NCBI GenBank assembly: GCA_024275215.1
Contig: JAJRZO010000238.1
Span: forward strand, 1-5,390
Source of the DNA: Candidatus Zixiibacteriota bacterium
GTDB taxonomy: Bacteria > Zixibacteria > MSB-5A5 > JAABVY01 > JAHJOQ01
Direction of reading: 5' to 3'
Length of the DNA: 5,390 nucleotides
Shown: positions 1-5,390 of the stretch, piece after piece
Layout: every line of letters starts with the position of its first letter
Position numbering within the stretch: the first letter of the stretch is position 1
The notes under the pieces: model-generated
Seen by the model: only the letters and a program-made list of their open reading frames with translations
The model's database searches: none
What the model was told of the DNA's origin: nothing
Translations under genes and position numbers: made by a program

Positions 1-843
1 CAGGCGCTGACTGATTTCAGTGAAGTGAGAAAAGTCGCCGAAGAAGCCGATGTGCTGTTGTTCTCGGCTGCTGTTGCGCCCGGTGTATCGAAGTTCGACT
101 CGCGTTATTTCGATACTGATGATGTTCCATTCGGCGAAATCAACTGGAAGGAATACACGCAAAAAAAGAAGTGCGCTGTATTTTTCTATGGTTCGACATC
201 GATCAGGAGAAACTACCAGTGGTATCTCGATCTATATCGTCAGAAAGGCTGGCCGATAATCACTTGTCAGCCGGATATTCATCGCAATATGCCGGGATCG
301 GTGTACACTCCGATATTGATTGATCTCGAAAATCCAAGATACAGCCGCGAGATCAAAGTTGAAGAAAATATCACGGTGATCCATTCACCGACTGACAGAC
401 CGCTCAAAAATACTGACATCTATGAATCAATTGGCAGGCGGATCAGCGAAGAATTTCCCAATGTCGAGTTCAAGCTGTGTGAGAACATGGGGTTCGCCGA
501 AGCGATTGCCCTCAAGAGAGAAGGCAGCATCGCGTTCGATCAGCTACAGATCGGTGATGGATATTATTGCTTGTCGTCGGTTGAGAACTCCGCTCTCGGT
601 ATGGTCAATATAGTTCATCTCGATGAATTCGGCAGGAAGTGCATTGCCAATTCAATCGGGACGAATGAACTGCCATGGTACACGCCTTCGACAGAAGAAG
701 AAGTTTACGAAATCATCAGGAATCTGGTCTCGGATCCCAAGCGGCTTGAAGCCGAACAAAAACGAACCTACGACTGGTTCAGGGAATGGTGGAATGAGAA
801 AGATCTGATCTACCATTTGACTAACTTTCTGGAGAATGTGTAG
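1..843 (+). CDS. GT-B fold glycosyltransferase (family 4-like), 5' end missing
   Basis: Probably transfers a sugar from a nucleotide-sugar donor to a growing surface glycan at the cytoplasmic side of the membrane. The frame is open from base 1 to the TAG stop, giving 280 visible residues. A GTG at base 25 could be taken as a start, but sequence in the same frame before it reads as normal protein and there is no ribosome site, so the true start lies upstream of the window. Numbering from the window edge, residues 124-132 carry the strand that opens a Rossmann-like C-terminal domain (ITVIHSPTD), followed by a helix and a PNVEFKL strand at 153-159. Residues 178-200 have the donor-site pattern AFDQLQIG followed by SSVENSALG, the counterpart of the DQ...G...E-A-lG signature of GT4 enzymes, with E195 as the usual donor-contact acid. 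Residues 231-280 look like the closing helices. The first 120 residues would be the acceptor domain, only partly present. The following methyltransferase-GT fusion starts 6 bases after the stop. The family is fairly secure; donor and acceptor sugars cannot be told. Confidence 0.8.
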   Translation, partial: QALTDFSEVRKVAEEADVLLFSAAVAPGVSKFDSRYFDTDDVPFGEINWKEYTQKKKCAVFFYGSTSIRRNYQWYLDLYRQKGWPIITCQPDIHRNMPGSVYTPILIDLENPRYSREIKVEENITVIHSPTDRPLKNTDIYESIGRRISEEFPNVEFKLCENMGFAEAIALKREGSIAFDQLQIGDGYYCLSSVENSALGMVNIVHLDEFGRKCIANSIGTNELPWYTPSTEEEVYEIIRNLVSDPKRLEAEQKRTYDWFREWWNEKDLIYHLTNFLENV

Positions 844-845
844 GA
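841..845 (+). promoter_or_regulatory. Shine-Dalgarno-like TAGGA overlapping the upstream stop codon
   Basis: TAGGA spans the TAG stop of the upstream glycosyltransferase and sits 4 bases before the ATG at 850. Overlap of stop and ribosome site suggests that translation of the fusion gene is coupled to its upstream neighbour. The site is short, so this is a moderate call. Confidence 0.45.
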
Positions 846-849
846 TTGT

Positions 850-2610
850 ATGTTAAGAGTCGATCTCGGATGCGGCGACAACAAGATTGAAGGATTCGAT
901 GGGCTGGATTTACGACCTCTACCCGGCGTTAAGTATATTGCCGATGTTCGAAACCTGCCGTTTGATAACGCGTCTGTCGATGAACTTGCCGCCCGTCATG
1001 TAATTGAGCATTTTACAAAAGATGAAGCGATGGACATTCTGCGAGAATGGCGACGCGTGCTTAAACCGGGTGCGCCAATCACGATCTGGTGTCCGAATCT
1101 GTTGTACATTGCCGAGCAGTACTTGCAACTTCCCGACAAAGAAAAGAATCCTGAGAGAAAGTATCATTTGCTTGGGTGGCTCTACGGTGAACAGAACTAT
1201 CCGGGGAATTATCACTATTTTGCTTATGACTGGTGGTTGCTCTCTGAATTCCTGTTGAAAGCCGGATTCGAGCGAATCGATCCTATTCATGATATTCATT
1301 CGCAGAATCTGTGTGTGCGTGCATACAATGTTGCGACTGAAGAATCCGGCAGACCTGCGTTCCACAGCGGGCAAAAACTGCAGGAAACACGACCTGCTAA
1401 GGACAATCCACCGAGAATACTGGTCGAATCGACTGCGCGAGTGTTTGGTGATTCATTGTTGTCGTATCCGCTGACAGCGATATTTAAAGCGAAATATCCC
1501 GGTGCACATGTCGCTTATGCTGCAGGCAAAATCGAAAAACCGTTGTTTGAAATCGCAGAGACCATAGACGAAGTTACTGAAAAGACTGTCGATAATCCGT
1601 CGGTTCCGATAAATGACCACAAATATGATATTATTCTGCGCGGCGCTTTCGATGTTGACGAAAAATGGCAGCCGGAGAAATTTATCGATGGCTTCGACGG
1701 CCCTGATGGCTGGGATCGTGTGCGCGAGCAGGGTGTAAAACTGCGATTCAATTACACTCAAAGCGATATCAGAGAAGTCGACCGGATTTTGTCGAAAGCC
1801 GATGGTCGCAAGAAAATCATGATGTTCATCCCTACCCGCAGGCCGAACATGTCGATACCGTGGGAGATTTCGGGGTGGGATATAGAAAAGTATCAGAAAG
1901 TCGTTGACATTCTTAATACAGAAAGAGATGACCTGCACTTTTTCACATTCTACGGATTCCAGGAGCGACCGGATCAGCTTGTTAGTGCGAAAAATGTCAC
2001 CGATCTCGGACGGATCGCGGCATACGACGAGGTCCTGCTGTTCTCGAAAGCCGACCTGCTGATTTCGACATCGACCGCAGTGTCGGCAATGATCGCGCCC
2101 CTTGTCGAGACTCCGCAAGTAGTTATTCATACATGCGAGGAAGATGAATCTCCCGTATGGGCTGGAATACCTGACAAGTGCGTGCTTCCGCAGGCGAGAT
2201 TTACATATCTCTGCTCGGAGAAGACTACTGGCGAAGTCATCAGTTTTGTAAAGCCGAAAGCAGGCGGCAGGATATTCGAGTGGAATTTCAATCACTACTG
2301 GGACAGGCAGGTTGTCAAAAGACGAATGCGTATGTCCCACGATATTCAGCCGGAAACTGTCGCCGAAGAAGTTATCCGCAGGATAGATAATCCTGAGGCG
2401 CCGGGTCGAGAATGGTTTATGCCGCACGGGTGTTCAGTTTGTGAATCTTGCAGGCTGAAGCACGAAAAAGGCATTTGCATCTACGATTTCAAACCGAGAC
2501 TCAGAAACGGTCTCTGGATGGGCGAGAATACCGGCTCTGTCATGTTGCACAGCGCGAACAGGATTACAGACAAACTTTCAGAGATACGGCTTGAGTTGGA
2601 ATTGACTTGA
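850..2610 (+). CDS. Fusion: SAM-dependent methyltransferase + GT9 (heptosyltransferase-like) + cysteine-cluster tail
   Basis: A 586-residue protein with two enzymatic parts. Residues 1-165 form a class I methyltransferase: motif I VDLGCGD (4-10), acidic D20 ending the second strand, ADVRNLPF (31-38), VDELAARHVIEH (43-54), and the LREWRRVLKPG (64-74) typical of small methyltransferases in LPS clusters. A polar linker (about 165-188) leads to a GT-B domain resembling ADP-heptose:LPS heptosyltransferases (GT9). There, VFGDSLLSYPL (198-208) with AKYPGAHV (214-221) matches the family's N-terminal GD...P...YP pattern; IMMFIPTRR (323-331) and DLGRIAAYDEVLLFSKADLLIS (385-406, described by its ends) match the C-terminal Rossmann half. 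The conserved D-S/T-G-P-x-H motif is replaced by S408-T-A-V-S-A413. After the GT domain, residues 526-543 hold H526, C528, C531, C534 and C543, a possible metal site. The start has a weak TAGGA site, and motif I lies only four residues in, which is normal for this family. Predicted role: methylation plus glycosyl transfer in glycan assembly. Acceptors and order of action are unknown, and the GT half may use a non-heptose donor. Confidence 0.83.
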   Translation: MLRVDLGCGDNKIEGFDGLDLRPLPGVKYIADVRNLPFDNASVDELAARHVIEHFTKDEAMDILREWRRVLKPGAPITIWCPNLLYIAEQYLQLPDKEKNPERKYHLLGWLYGEQNYPGNYHYFAYDWWLLSEFLLKAGFERIDPIHDIHSQNLCVRAYNVATEESGRPAFHSGQKLQETRPAKDNPPRILVESTARVFGDSLLSYPLTAIFKAKYPGAHVAYAAGKIEKPLFEIAETIDEVTEKTVDNPSVPINDHKYDIILRGAFDVDEKWQPEKFIDGFDGPDGWDRVREQGVKLRFNYTQSDIREVDRILSKADGRKKIMMFIPTRRPNMSIPWEISGWDIEKYQKVVDILNTERDDLHFFTFYGFQERPDQLVSAKNVTDLGRIAAYDEVLLFSKADLLISTSTAVSAMIAPLVETPQVVIHTCEEDESPVWAGIPDKCVLPQARFTYLCSEKTTGEVISFVKPKAGGRIFEWNFNHYWDRQVVKRRMRMSHDIQPETVAEEVIRRIDNPEAPGREWFMPHGCSVCESCRLKHEKGICIYDFKPRLRNGLWMGENTGSVMLHSANRITDKLSEIRLELELT

Positions 2611-2616
2611 TTCGCC

Positions 2617-2622
2617 GGAGGG
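2617..2622 (+). promoter_or_regulatory. Ribosome binding site GGAGGG for the small helical protein
   Basis: GGAGGG lies in the 15-base gap after the fusion gene and 3-4 bases before the ATG at 2626. It is one of the strongest Shine-Dalgarno matches in the window and is the main reason to accept the short reading frame that follows as a real gene. Confidence 0.7.
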
Positions 2623-2625
2623 AAG

Positions 2626-2889
2626 ATGGCTGAGACACTGGGAAGTTTGATAGATAAACTGACAATCAAGAATCTGCGGCTGTGGCATCTCGAAGATATC
2701 AGACGAGATATGTCGCTGCCAGATTCACAACGTCTCAAGGCTGCCGACAAAGTCAGTCTTGTCAACCAGCAGAGGAATGACCTGATCGATGAGATAGATC
2801 AGTTTCTCGCTGACGCAATCGTCGGCAAGGTTAAGGTTACTGATCCCAAAGTCAAAATCTATCATCAATCTGAAATGGCGGAAGTTTGA
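2626..2889 (+). CDS. Small helical protein resembling the C-terminal half of DUF4254
   Basis: An 87-residue, charged, probably all-helical cytoplasmic protein without signal peptide or membrane segment. Visible landmarks are LIDKLTIKNLRLWHLED (8-24), a mid-region VNQQRNDLIDEIDQFLAD (46-63) and a closing KVKIYHQSEM (75-84). This order (ID-R/K-L-[ST]-I...K-[IL]-x-H..E, then QR-x-DL...ID, then K-[IV]-Y-x-Q-x-x-M) matches what I recall of DUF4254, a family of unknown function found beside glycosyltransferases, especially in Bacteroidetes. DUF4254 proteins are roughly 200 residues and seem to hold two such helical units; this one has only one. It has a strong GGAGGG ribosome site and its stop lies one base before the next ATG, so it is probably co-translated with the family 2 glycosyltransferase and may act as its partner. 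That it is a real gene is well supported by position and ribosome site; family assignment is from memory and moderate; biochemical function is unknown. Confidence 0.7.
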   Translation: MAETLGSLIDKLTIKNLRLWHLEDIRRDMSLPDSQRLKAADKVSLVNQQRNDLIDEIDQFLADAIVGKVKVTDPKVKIYHQSEMAEV

Positions 2890-2890
2890 A

Positions 2891-3685
2891 ATGAAAATCG
2901 TCGGCATGGCGCAAACGTTCAACGAACACAAGGCGGGCAACCTGAGAAGATGTCTGGATCACTATTCGCGGCTTTGCGATGAGATGGTCGTACTTGACGA
3001 TGCTTCGACAGATGGCTCAGTCGAAATCATCAGGGAATACACGGATCATGTAATCGTGAACGAAGAGAACAACTGGGAGAAAAACTTCGAGACAAAGAAC
3101 AAAGCGATCCTGTTAGACGAAGTAATGCGTCATAATCCTGACTGGATTGTTTCGTTCGATGCTGATGAGATATTCGACAAGAGAGTATTCCAGAAAGAAT
3201 TCTTCAGGAATATGTTGAATTGGGCAGATGCGAAAAACCTGAATTCACTTTGCTTTAACTGGCTGCATCTATGGCTTTCGCCGTGCTGGTACAGGATTGA
3301 CAAGGGACTCGGTCAGATCAGCCCGCCGAGAGTCTGGCGCAACACCGGTGAGATGAAGATCGAAATAACTTCCGGATTGCACAAGCGATTATGGCCGCCG
3401 CAGATGGACAATCCTGCCAGGGTCAATCTGAATCTGCTGCATTACAGTTCATCATCAGAAGACAAACTGTATGCGAAGATAGCAAACTACATTCGACTCC
3501 ATCCCGAAGGCAACTACCTCGCTGTGATGGACAATGCCGAACTTGCAGAAGTAGATTATGAATGGTTTGAAGATCAGAACAGGCCGAAAAGAGAACAACA
3601 TCCGGATCTCGAAGCTGCAAAAAAAAGAATTCTCGAAAGACTGAAGATAGAACAGAACGCGGAATCGGAAATAATTTCAGTGTGA
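2891..3685 (+). CDS. Family 2 (GT-A) glycosyltransferase
   Basis: A 264-residue enzyme expected to transfer a sugar from a nucleotide-diphospho donor with inversion, using a divalent metal, in the cytoplasm. The N-terminal strand MKIVGMAQTFNE (1-12) is followed by VVLDDASTDGS (33-43), the classic GT2 nucleotide-binding motif with D36 and D37. The metal-binding DxD is DADE at 90-93, preceded by WIVSF. Residues 120-170 contain an aromatic-rich acceptor region with several Trp, and SGLHKRLW (161-168) may contribute to the active site. The C-terminal third (about 190-264) is helical and charged; there are no membrane segments, so this is a soluble or peripheral enzyme and not a processive synthase. 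The start is set by GGAAG at 2880-2884, six bases ahead of the ATG, and it begins one base after the preceding stop, implying translational coupling. Family call is secure; the sugar and acceptor are not known. Confidence 0.92.
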   Translation: MKIVGMAQTFNEHKAGNLRRCLDHYSRLCDEMVVLDDASTDGSVEIIREYTDHVIVNEENNWEKNFETKNKAILLDEVMRHNPDWIVSFDADEIFDKRVFQKEFFRNMLNWADAKNLNSLCFNWLHLWLSPCWYRIDKGLGQISPPRVWRNTGEMKIEITSGLHKRLWPPQMDNPARVNLNLLHYSSSSEDKLYAKIANYIRLHPEGNYLAVMDNAELAEVDYEWFEDQNRPKREQHPDLEAAKKRILERLKIEQNAESEIISV

Positions 3686-3690
3686 ACTGA

Positions 3691-3696
3691 GAGGAG
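3691..3696 (+). promoter_or_regulatory. Ribosome binding site GAGGAG for the epimerase/dehydratase
   Basis: GAGGAG sits 7 bases before the ATG at 3704, followed by an A-rich spacer. It is the best-spaced Shine-Dalgarno site in the window and fixes the start of the SDR gene, in line with the Rossmann motif beginning within the first residues. Confidence 0.75.
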
Positions 3697-3703
3697 ATAA
3701 AAA

Positions 3704-4681
3704 ATGGCACGTATACTCGTAACAGGAAGCAAAGGCACACTCGGTCAGCCTCTTGTTGCTGAACTGGCAGCCCGTGGACATGAAGTCTGGTCGTGCGATC
3801 TTCAACATCAGGCGGATGAAAACTATTTCAGAGCGGATGTAGCTAACTATCGCCAGTTGGAGCGTGTGTTCGAACAGAACTACGACTATGTCTATCATCT
3901 CGCTGCGGAGTTCGGACGTATCAACGGCGAGGAGTATTACGATACGCTCTGGGAATCAAATGTAATCGGCACGAGGAATATCCTCGAATGGCAGAAGACA
4001 AAGGGCTTCAAGCTGATCTTCGCGTCATCATCGGAAATCTATGGCGACAAGCACGAAGAAATACTCAGGGAAGATATTCCTCTGAACCAGTCAATCATTC
4101 AGCATAACGATTACGCGACTACGAAATGGGTGAATGAGATTCAGATAATGAATTTCGAGCGTCGCCATGAGGTTCCGGTCGTGCGGTTGAGATTCTTCAA
4201 TGCTTACGGGCCGGGTGAATACTATCATCACTATCGTTCTGTTGTTTGTTTGTTCTGTTACAGAGCTTTGCATAACATGCCATACCAGGTCTATCTCGGA
4301 TATCATCGCGTGTTCATGTATATCGATGATTTCATCCCGACACTGGCATCGGTCTGTGATAATTTCAAGGCTGGTGAGGTTTACAACATAGGCGGTCAGG
4401 AATTCCGCAGTGTGAAAGATCTGTCCGATCTTGTCTTGAAATATGCCGGAGCATCGGAGAATCTTGTTTCGTATCTGCCAGAAGATAAGCACAATGTGAT
4501 GAATAAGAAGCCTGATATTTCGAGGGCGAAGATGCAGTTCGGGCATGATCCGAAGACACCGCTCGAAATTGGGATTCCAAGAACAATCGAGTGGATGAAG
4601 CAAGTGTACGGTATCGGTGCATCGCGCCCCGCGTACATGAATCCATATCATATCCCCCAGGCGCCTGTCGTTGCAGGTTGA
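3704..4681 (+). CDS. NAD-dependent nucleotide-sugar epimerase/dehydratase (extended SDR)
   Basis: A 325-residue extended short-chain dehydrogenase/reductase that would remodel a nucleotide-linked sugar (epimerisation, dehydration or decarboxylation) to supply a donor for the neighbouring glycosyltransferases. The dinucleotide motif G8-x-x-G11-x-x-G14 follows the first strand ILVTG. D32 at the end of strand two favours NAD over NADP. HLAA (65-68) and a glycine/asparagine segment VIGT (87-90) are typical. The active site shows SSSEIYG (108-114) and Y137-x-x-x-K141. RFFNAYGPG (163-171) is the usual substrate-domain motif, and HRVFMYIDDF (201-210) matches the R-x-F-x-Y-v-D-D segment. S110-E111 replaces the Asp-Glu pair of dTDP-glucose 4,6-dehydratases and resembles the Ser-Glu of UDP-glucuronate decarboxylases, so a classical RmlB is less likely. 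The length is normal, with about 15 extra Pro-rich residues at the C-terminus. The gene has a strong ribosome site, and its TGA overlaps an ATG. Superfamily is secure; precise reaction is open. Confidence 0.9.
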   Translation: MARILVTGSKGTLGQPLVAELAARGHEVWSCDLQHQADENYFRADVANYRQLERVFEQNYDYVYHLAAEFGRINGEEYYDTLWESNVIGTRNILEWQKTKGFKLIFASSSEIYGDKHEEILREDIPLNQSIIQHNDYATTKWVNEIQIMNFERRHEVPVVRLRFFNAYGPGEYYHHYRSVVCLFCYRALHNMPYQVYLGYHRVFMYIDDFIPTLASVCDNFKAGEVYNIGGQEFRSVKDLSDLVLKYAGASENLVSYLPEDKHNVMNKKPDISRAKMQFGHDPKTPLEIGIPRTIEWMKQVYGIGASRPAYMNPYHIPQAPVVAG

Positions 4682-4683
4682 TG
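4679..4683 (+). other. TGATG stop/start overlap with a 27-codon reading frame (4681-4764)
   Basis: The TGA of the SDR overlaps an ATG at 4681. From there a 27-codon frame runs to a TAA at 4762-4764, passing in a different frame over the first codons of the TPR gene. There is no good Shine-Dalgarno site before this ATG, while the ATG at 4697 has one, so I do not call the short frame as a gene. It may be an accident, or may keep ribosomes engaged and aid re-initiation at 4697. Confidence 0.3.
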
Positions 4684-4687
4684 AAAA

Positions 4688-4692
4688 GAGAG
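4688..4692 (+). promoter_or_regulatory. Ribosome binding site GAGAG deciding the TPR gene start
   Basis: GAGAG (within AAGAGAG) lies 4 bases before the ATG at 4697. It supports this ATG over the overlapping ATG at 4681, which has no comparable site and leads to a stop after 27 codons. Confidence 0.5.
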
Positions 4693-4696
4693 TTTA

Positions 4697-5390
4697 ATGC
4701 CAAAAAAAAAGCGCAGGAAAGCAGTAAAGAGAAATCGCCCGGTAAAGTCAGCGTACAGCGGTAAGACGAAAAAAGTCAAACCGCAATACAATCCTGAATA
4801 CGCTCGGTTGCTCGACAAGGCTCAAGCGTGTTTTGATCGTGGTGAACACTCGAAGGCTCTGGAACTTGTCGAGCCACTATTGCTTGATGATGTCAGGGAA
4901 TCGGATAGTATGGCTTTCCTGTTTGCTTCGAGAATAGCTGGATTCGCTGCCGTGCATTCCAATGATCCCGATCGAGCAAAAACAATCGCGCTTCAGGCTC
5001 TTGCTGTTGATGATTCGCTGCTCGACTTCTACTACTTGCTTGTTTTCCTGTGCAATCAGCTTGAGGATTACACGCTCGTCAGTATATATGGGCAGAAATT
5101 CCAGGAATTATACAACCGTATTCAGCCTGAAGATGTGGACAATAAAGCGTTCACGGGAACATATAATCAGGCGCATGAAGTCCTGAACAATATGGGCGCA
5201 GCCCTCAGGGAAGAAGGTAAATTGCAGGATGCGGTCGATCTATTCGAACGCGCAGTGAATTTGAAGCCGGATTATGCTGTCGCATGGATCAATCTTGCCA
5301 GACTGGCGGATCACATGGGGCAGAAAAAAGATGCGATTGCATTGCTCGACAATGCTATCCGCGAATGTCCTGACATTCCTGAACTGAAGA
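4697..5390 (+). CDS. TPR-repeat protein with basic N-terminal tail, 3' end missing
   Basis: The frame is open from ATG 4697 to the end of the window, giving 231 complete codons with no stop. Residues 2-28 form a strongly basic tail (PKKKRRKAVKRNRPVK, then KTKKVK), probably disordered. From about residue 32 onward the protein is a helical repeat array. Two canonical 34-residue tetratricopeptide repeats are clear at 159-192 (N-N-M-G-A-A-L, then DAVDLFERA, ending LKPD) and 193-226 (AWINLARLA, then KDAIALLDNA, ending CPD). Weaker TPR-like helix pairs lie at about 32-66, 70-108 and 111-139. TPR arrays bind other proteins. In glycan operons they also often form the front half of TPR-glycosyltransferase fusions, so the unseen C-terminus may hold a catalytic domain; that is inference. 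No signal peptide is seen, so it is probably cytoplasmic. It follows the SDR by 15 bases and probably belongs to the same operon. Confidence 0.87.
   Translation, partial: MPKKKRRKAVKRNRPVKSAYSGKTKKVKPQYNPEYARLLDKAQACFDRGEHSKALELVEPLLLDDVRESDSMAFLFASRIAGFAAVHSNDPDRAKTIALQALAVDDSLLDFYYLLVFLCNQLEDYTLVSIYGQKFQELYNRIQPEDVDNKAFTGTYNQAHEVLNNMGAALREEGKLQDAVDLFERAVNLKPDYAVAWINLARLADHMGQKKDAIALLDNAIRECPDIPELK
4702..4710 (+). repeat. Run of nine A residues at the start of the TPR gene
   Basis: Nine consecutive A bases encode part of the Pro-Lys-Lys-Lys start of the TPR protein. Loss of one A in the transcript would join the short frame that begins at 4681 to the TPR frame, so the run is a potential slippage or phase-variation site. 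It may also be simply the result of a lysine-rich terminus. Confidence 0.6.

Noticed and set aside
25..27. GTG as the start of the first glycosyltransferase
   Set aside because: The frame is open to the window edge, there is no Shine-Dalgarno site, and the protein lacks most of the N-terminal acceptor domain, so the real start is upstream.
919..1374. A 151-codon open frame on the minus strand over the methyltransferase domain
   Set aside because: Antisense to conserved methyltransferase motifs and without any recognisable domain or start signal.
1453..2427. A 324-codon open frame on the minus strand inside the fusion gene
   Set aside because: It lies fully antisense to a gene with clear domain motifs, its product is rich in Arg, Cys, Ile and Phe without recognisable domains, and no ribosome site or operon position supports it.
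4091..4651. A 186-codon open frame on the minus strand inside the SDR gene
   Set aside because: Antisense to a well-supported enzyme; the product is His-, Arg- and Ile-rich with no family features, as expected from reverse-complement codon bias.
4658..4667. Perfect 10-base palindrome CAGGCGCCTG near the end of the SDR gene as a terminator or operator
   Set aside because: It has no loop and no T-run after it, and lies within coding sequence; a chance palindrome is the simplest reading.
4962..5186. A 74-codon plus-strand frame inside the TPR gene
   Set aside because: Out of frame with the TPR gene, Ser/Arg-rich, with no ribosome site or domain; a shadow of the real gene.
1..5390. CRISPR array, tRNA, rRNA, insertion sequence or transposase
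   Set aside because: No regularly spaced repeats, no cloverleaf-like or ribosomal sequence, and no transposase or terminal inverted repeats were seen; coding genes fill almost the entire window.

Overview
The window is a compact, single-strand stretch of bacterial DNA holding six head-to-tail genes, all on the + strand. Between them there are gaps of only 1 to 18 bases. Every gene I can interpret belongs to sugar-polymer or glycoconjugate assembly: two GT-B-type glycosyltransferase regions, one GT-A (family 2) glycosyltransferase, a SAM-dependent methyltransferase, and a nucleotide-sugar epimerase/dehydratase. A small helical protein and a TPR protein accompany them. GC content is moderate (about 45-50% judged by eye), and Shine-Dalgarno-like sequences precede most starts. 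The heptosyltransferase-like (GT9) domain suggests a Gram-negative-type bacterium that makes a lipopolysaccharide, O-antigen, capsule or glycoprotein glycan. I cannot name the phylum from the sequence alone. The unusual domain arrangements would fit an under-sampled lineage, but that is inference.

Layout: 1-843 is the 3' part of a GT-B glycosyltransferase whose start lies outside the window. 850-2610 is a two-enzyme fusion: an N-terminal class I methyltransferase, a GT9/heptosyltransferase-like domain, and a C-terminal tail with four clustered cysteines. 2626-2889 is an 87-residue helical protein resembling half of a DUF4254 protein. 2891-3685 is a family 2 glycosyltransferase. 3704-4681 is an extended short-chain dehydrogenase/reductase acting on nucleotide sugars. 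4697-5390 is the 5' part of a TPR-repeat gene with a strongly basic N-terminus, running off the end of the window.

How they fit together (inference): the SDR would make or remodel an activated sugar, the three glycosyltransferases would add sugars in turn to a growing chain, and the methyltransferase half of the fusion could methylate or cap a sugar. The small DUF4254-like protein and the TPR protein would be accessory or scaffold factors. No transporter, polymerase, ligase, RNA gene, mobile element, CRISPR array, promoter or terminator is visible, so this is the interior of a longer operon. I see no clear undescribed defence or mobile system. The most unusual items are the methyltransferase-GT9-cysteine fusion, its degenerate GT9 motif, and the half-length DUF4254-like protein.
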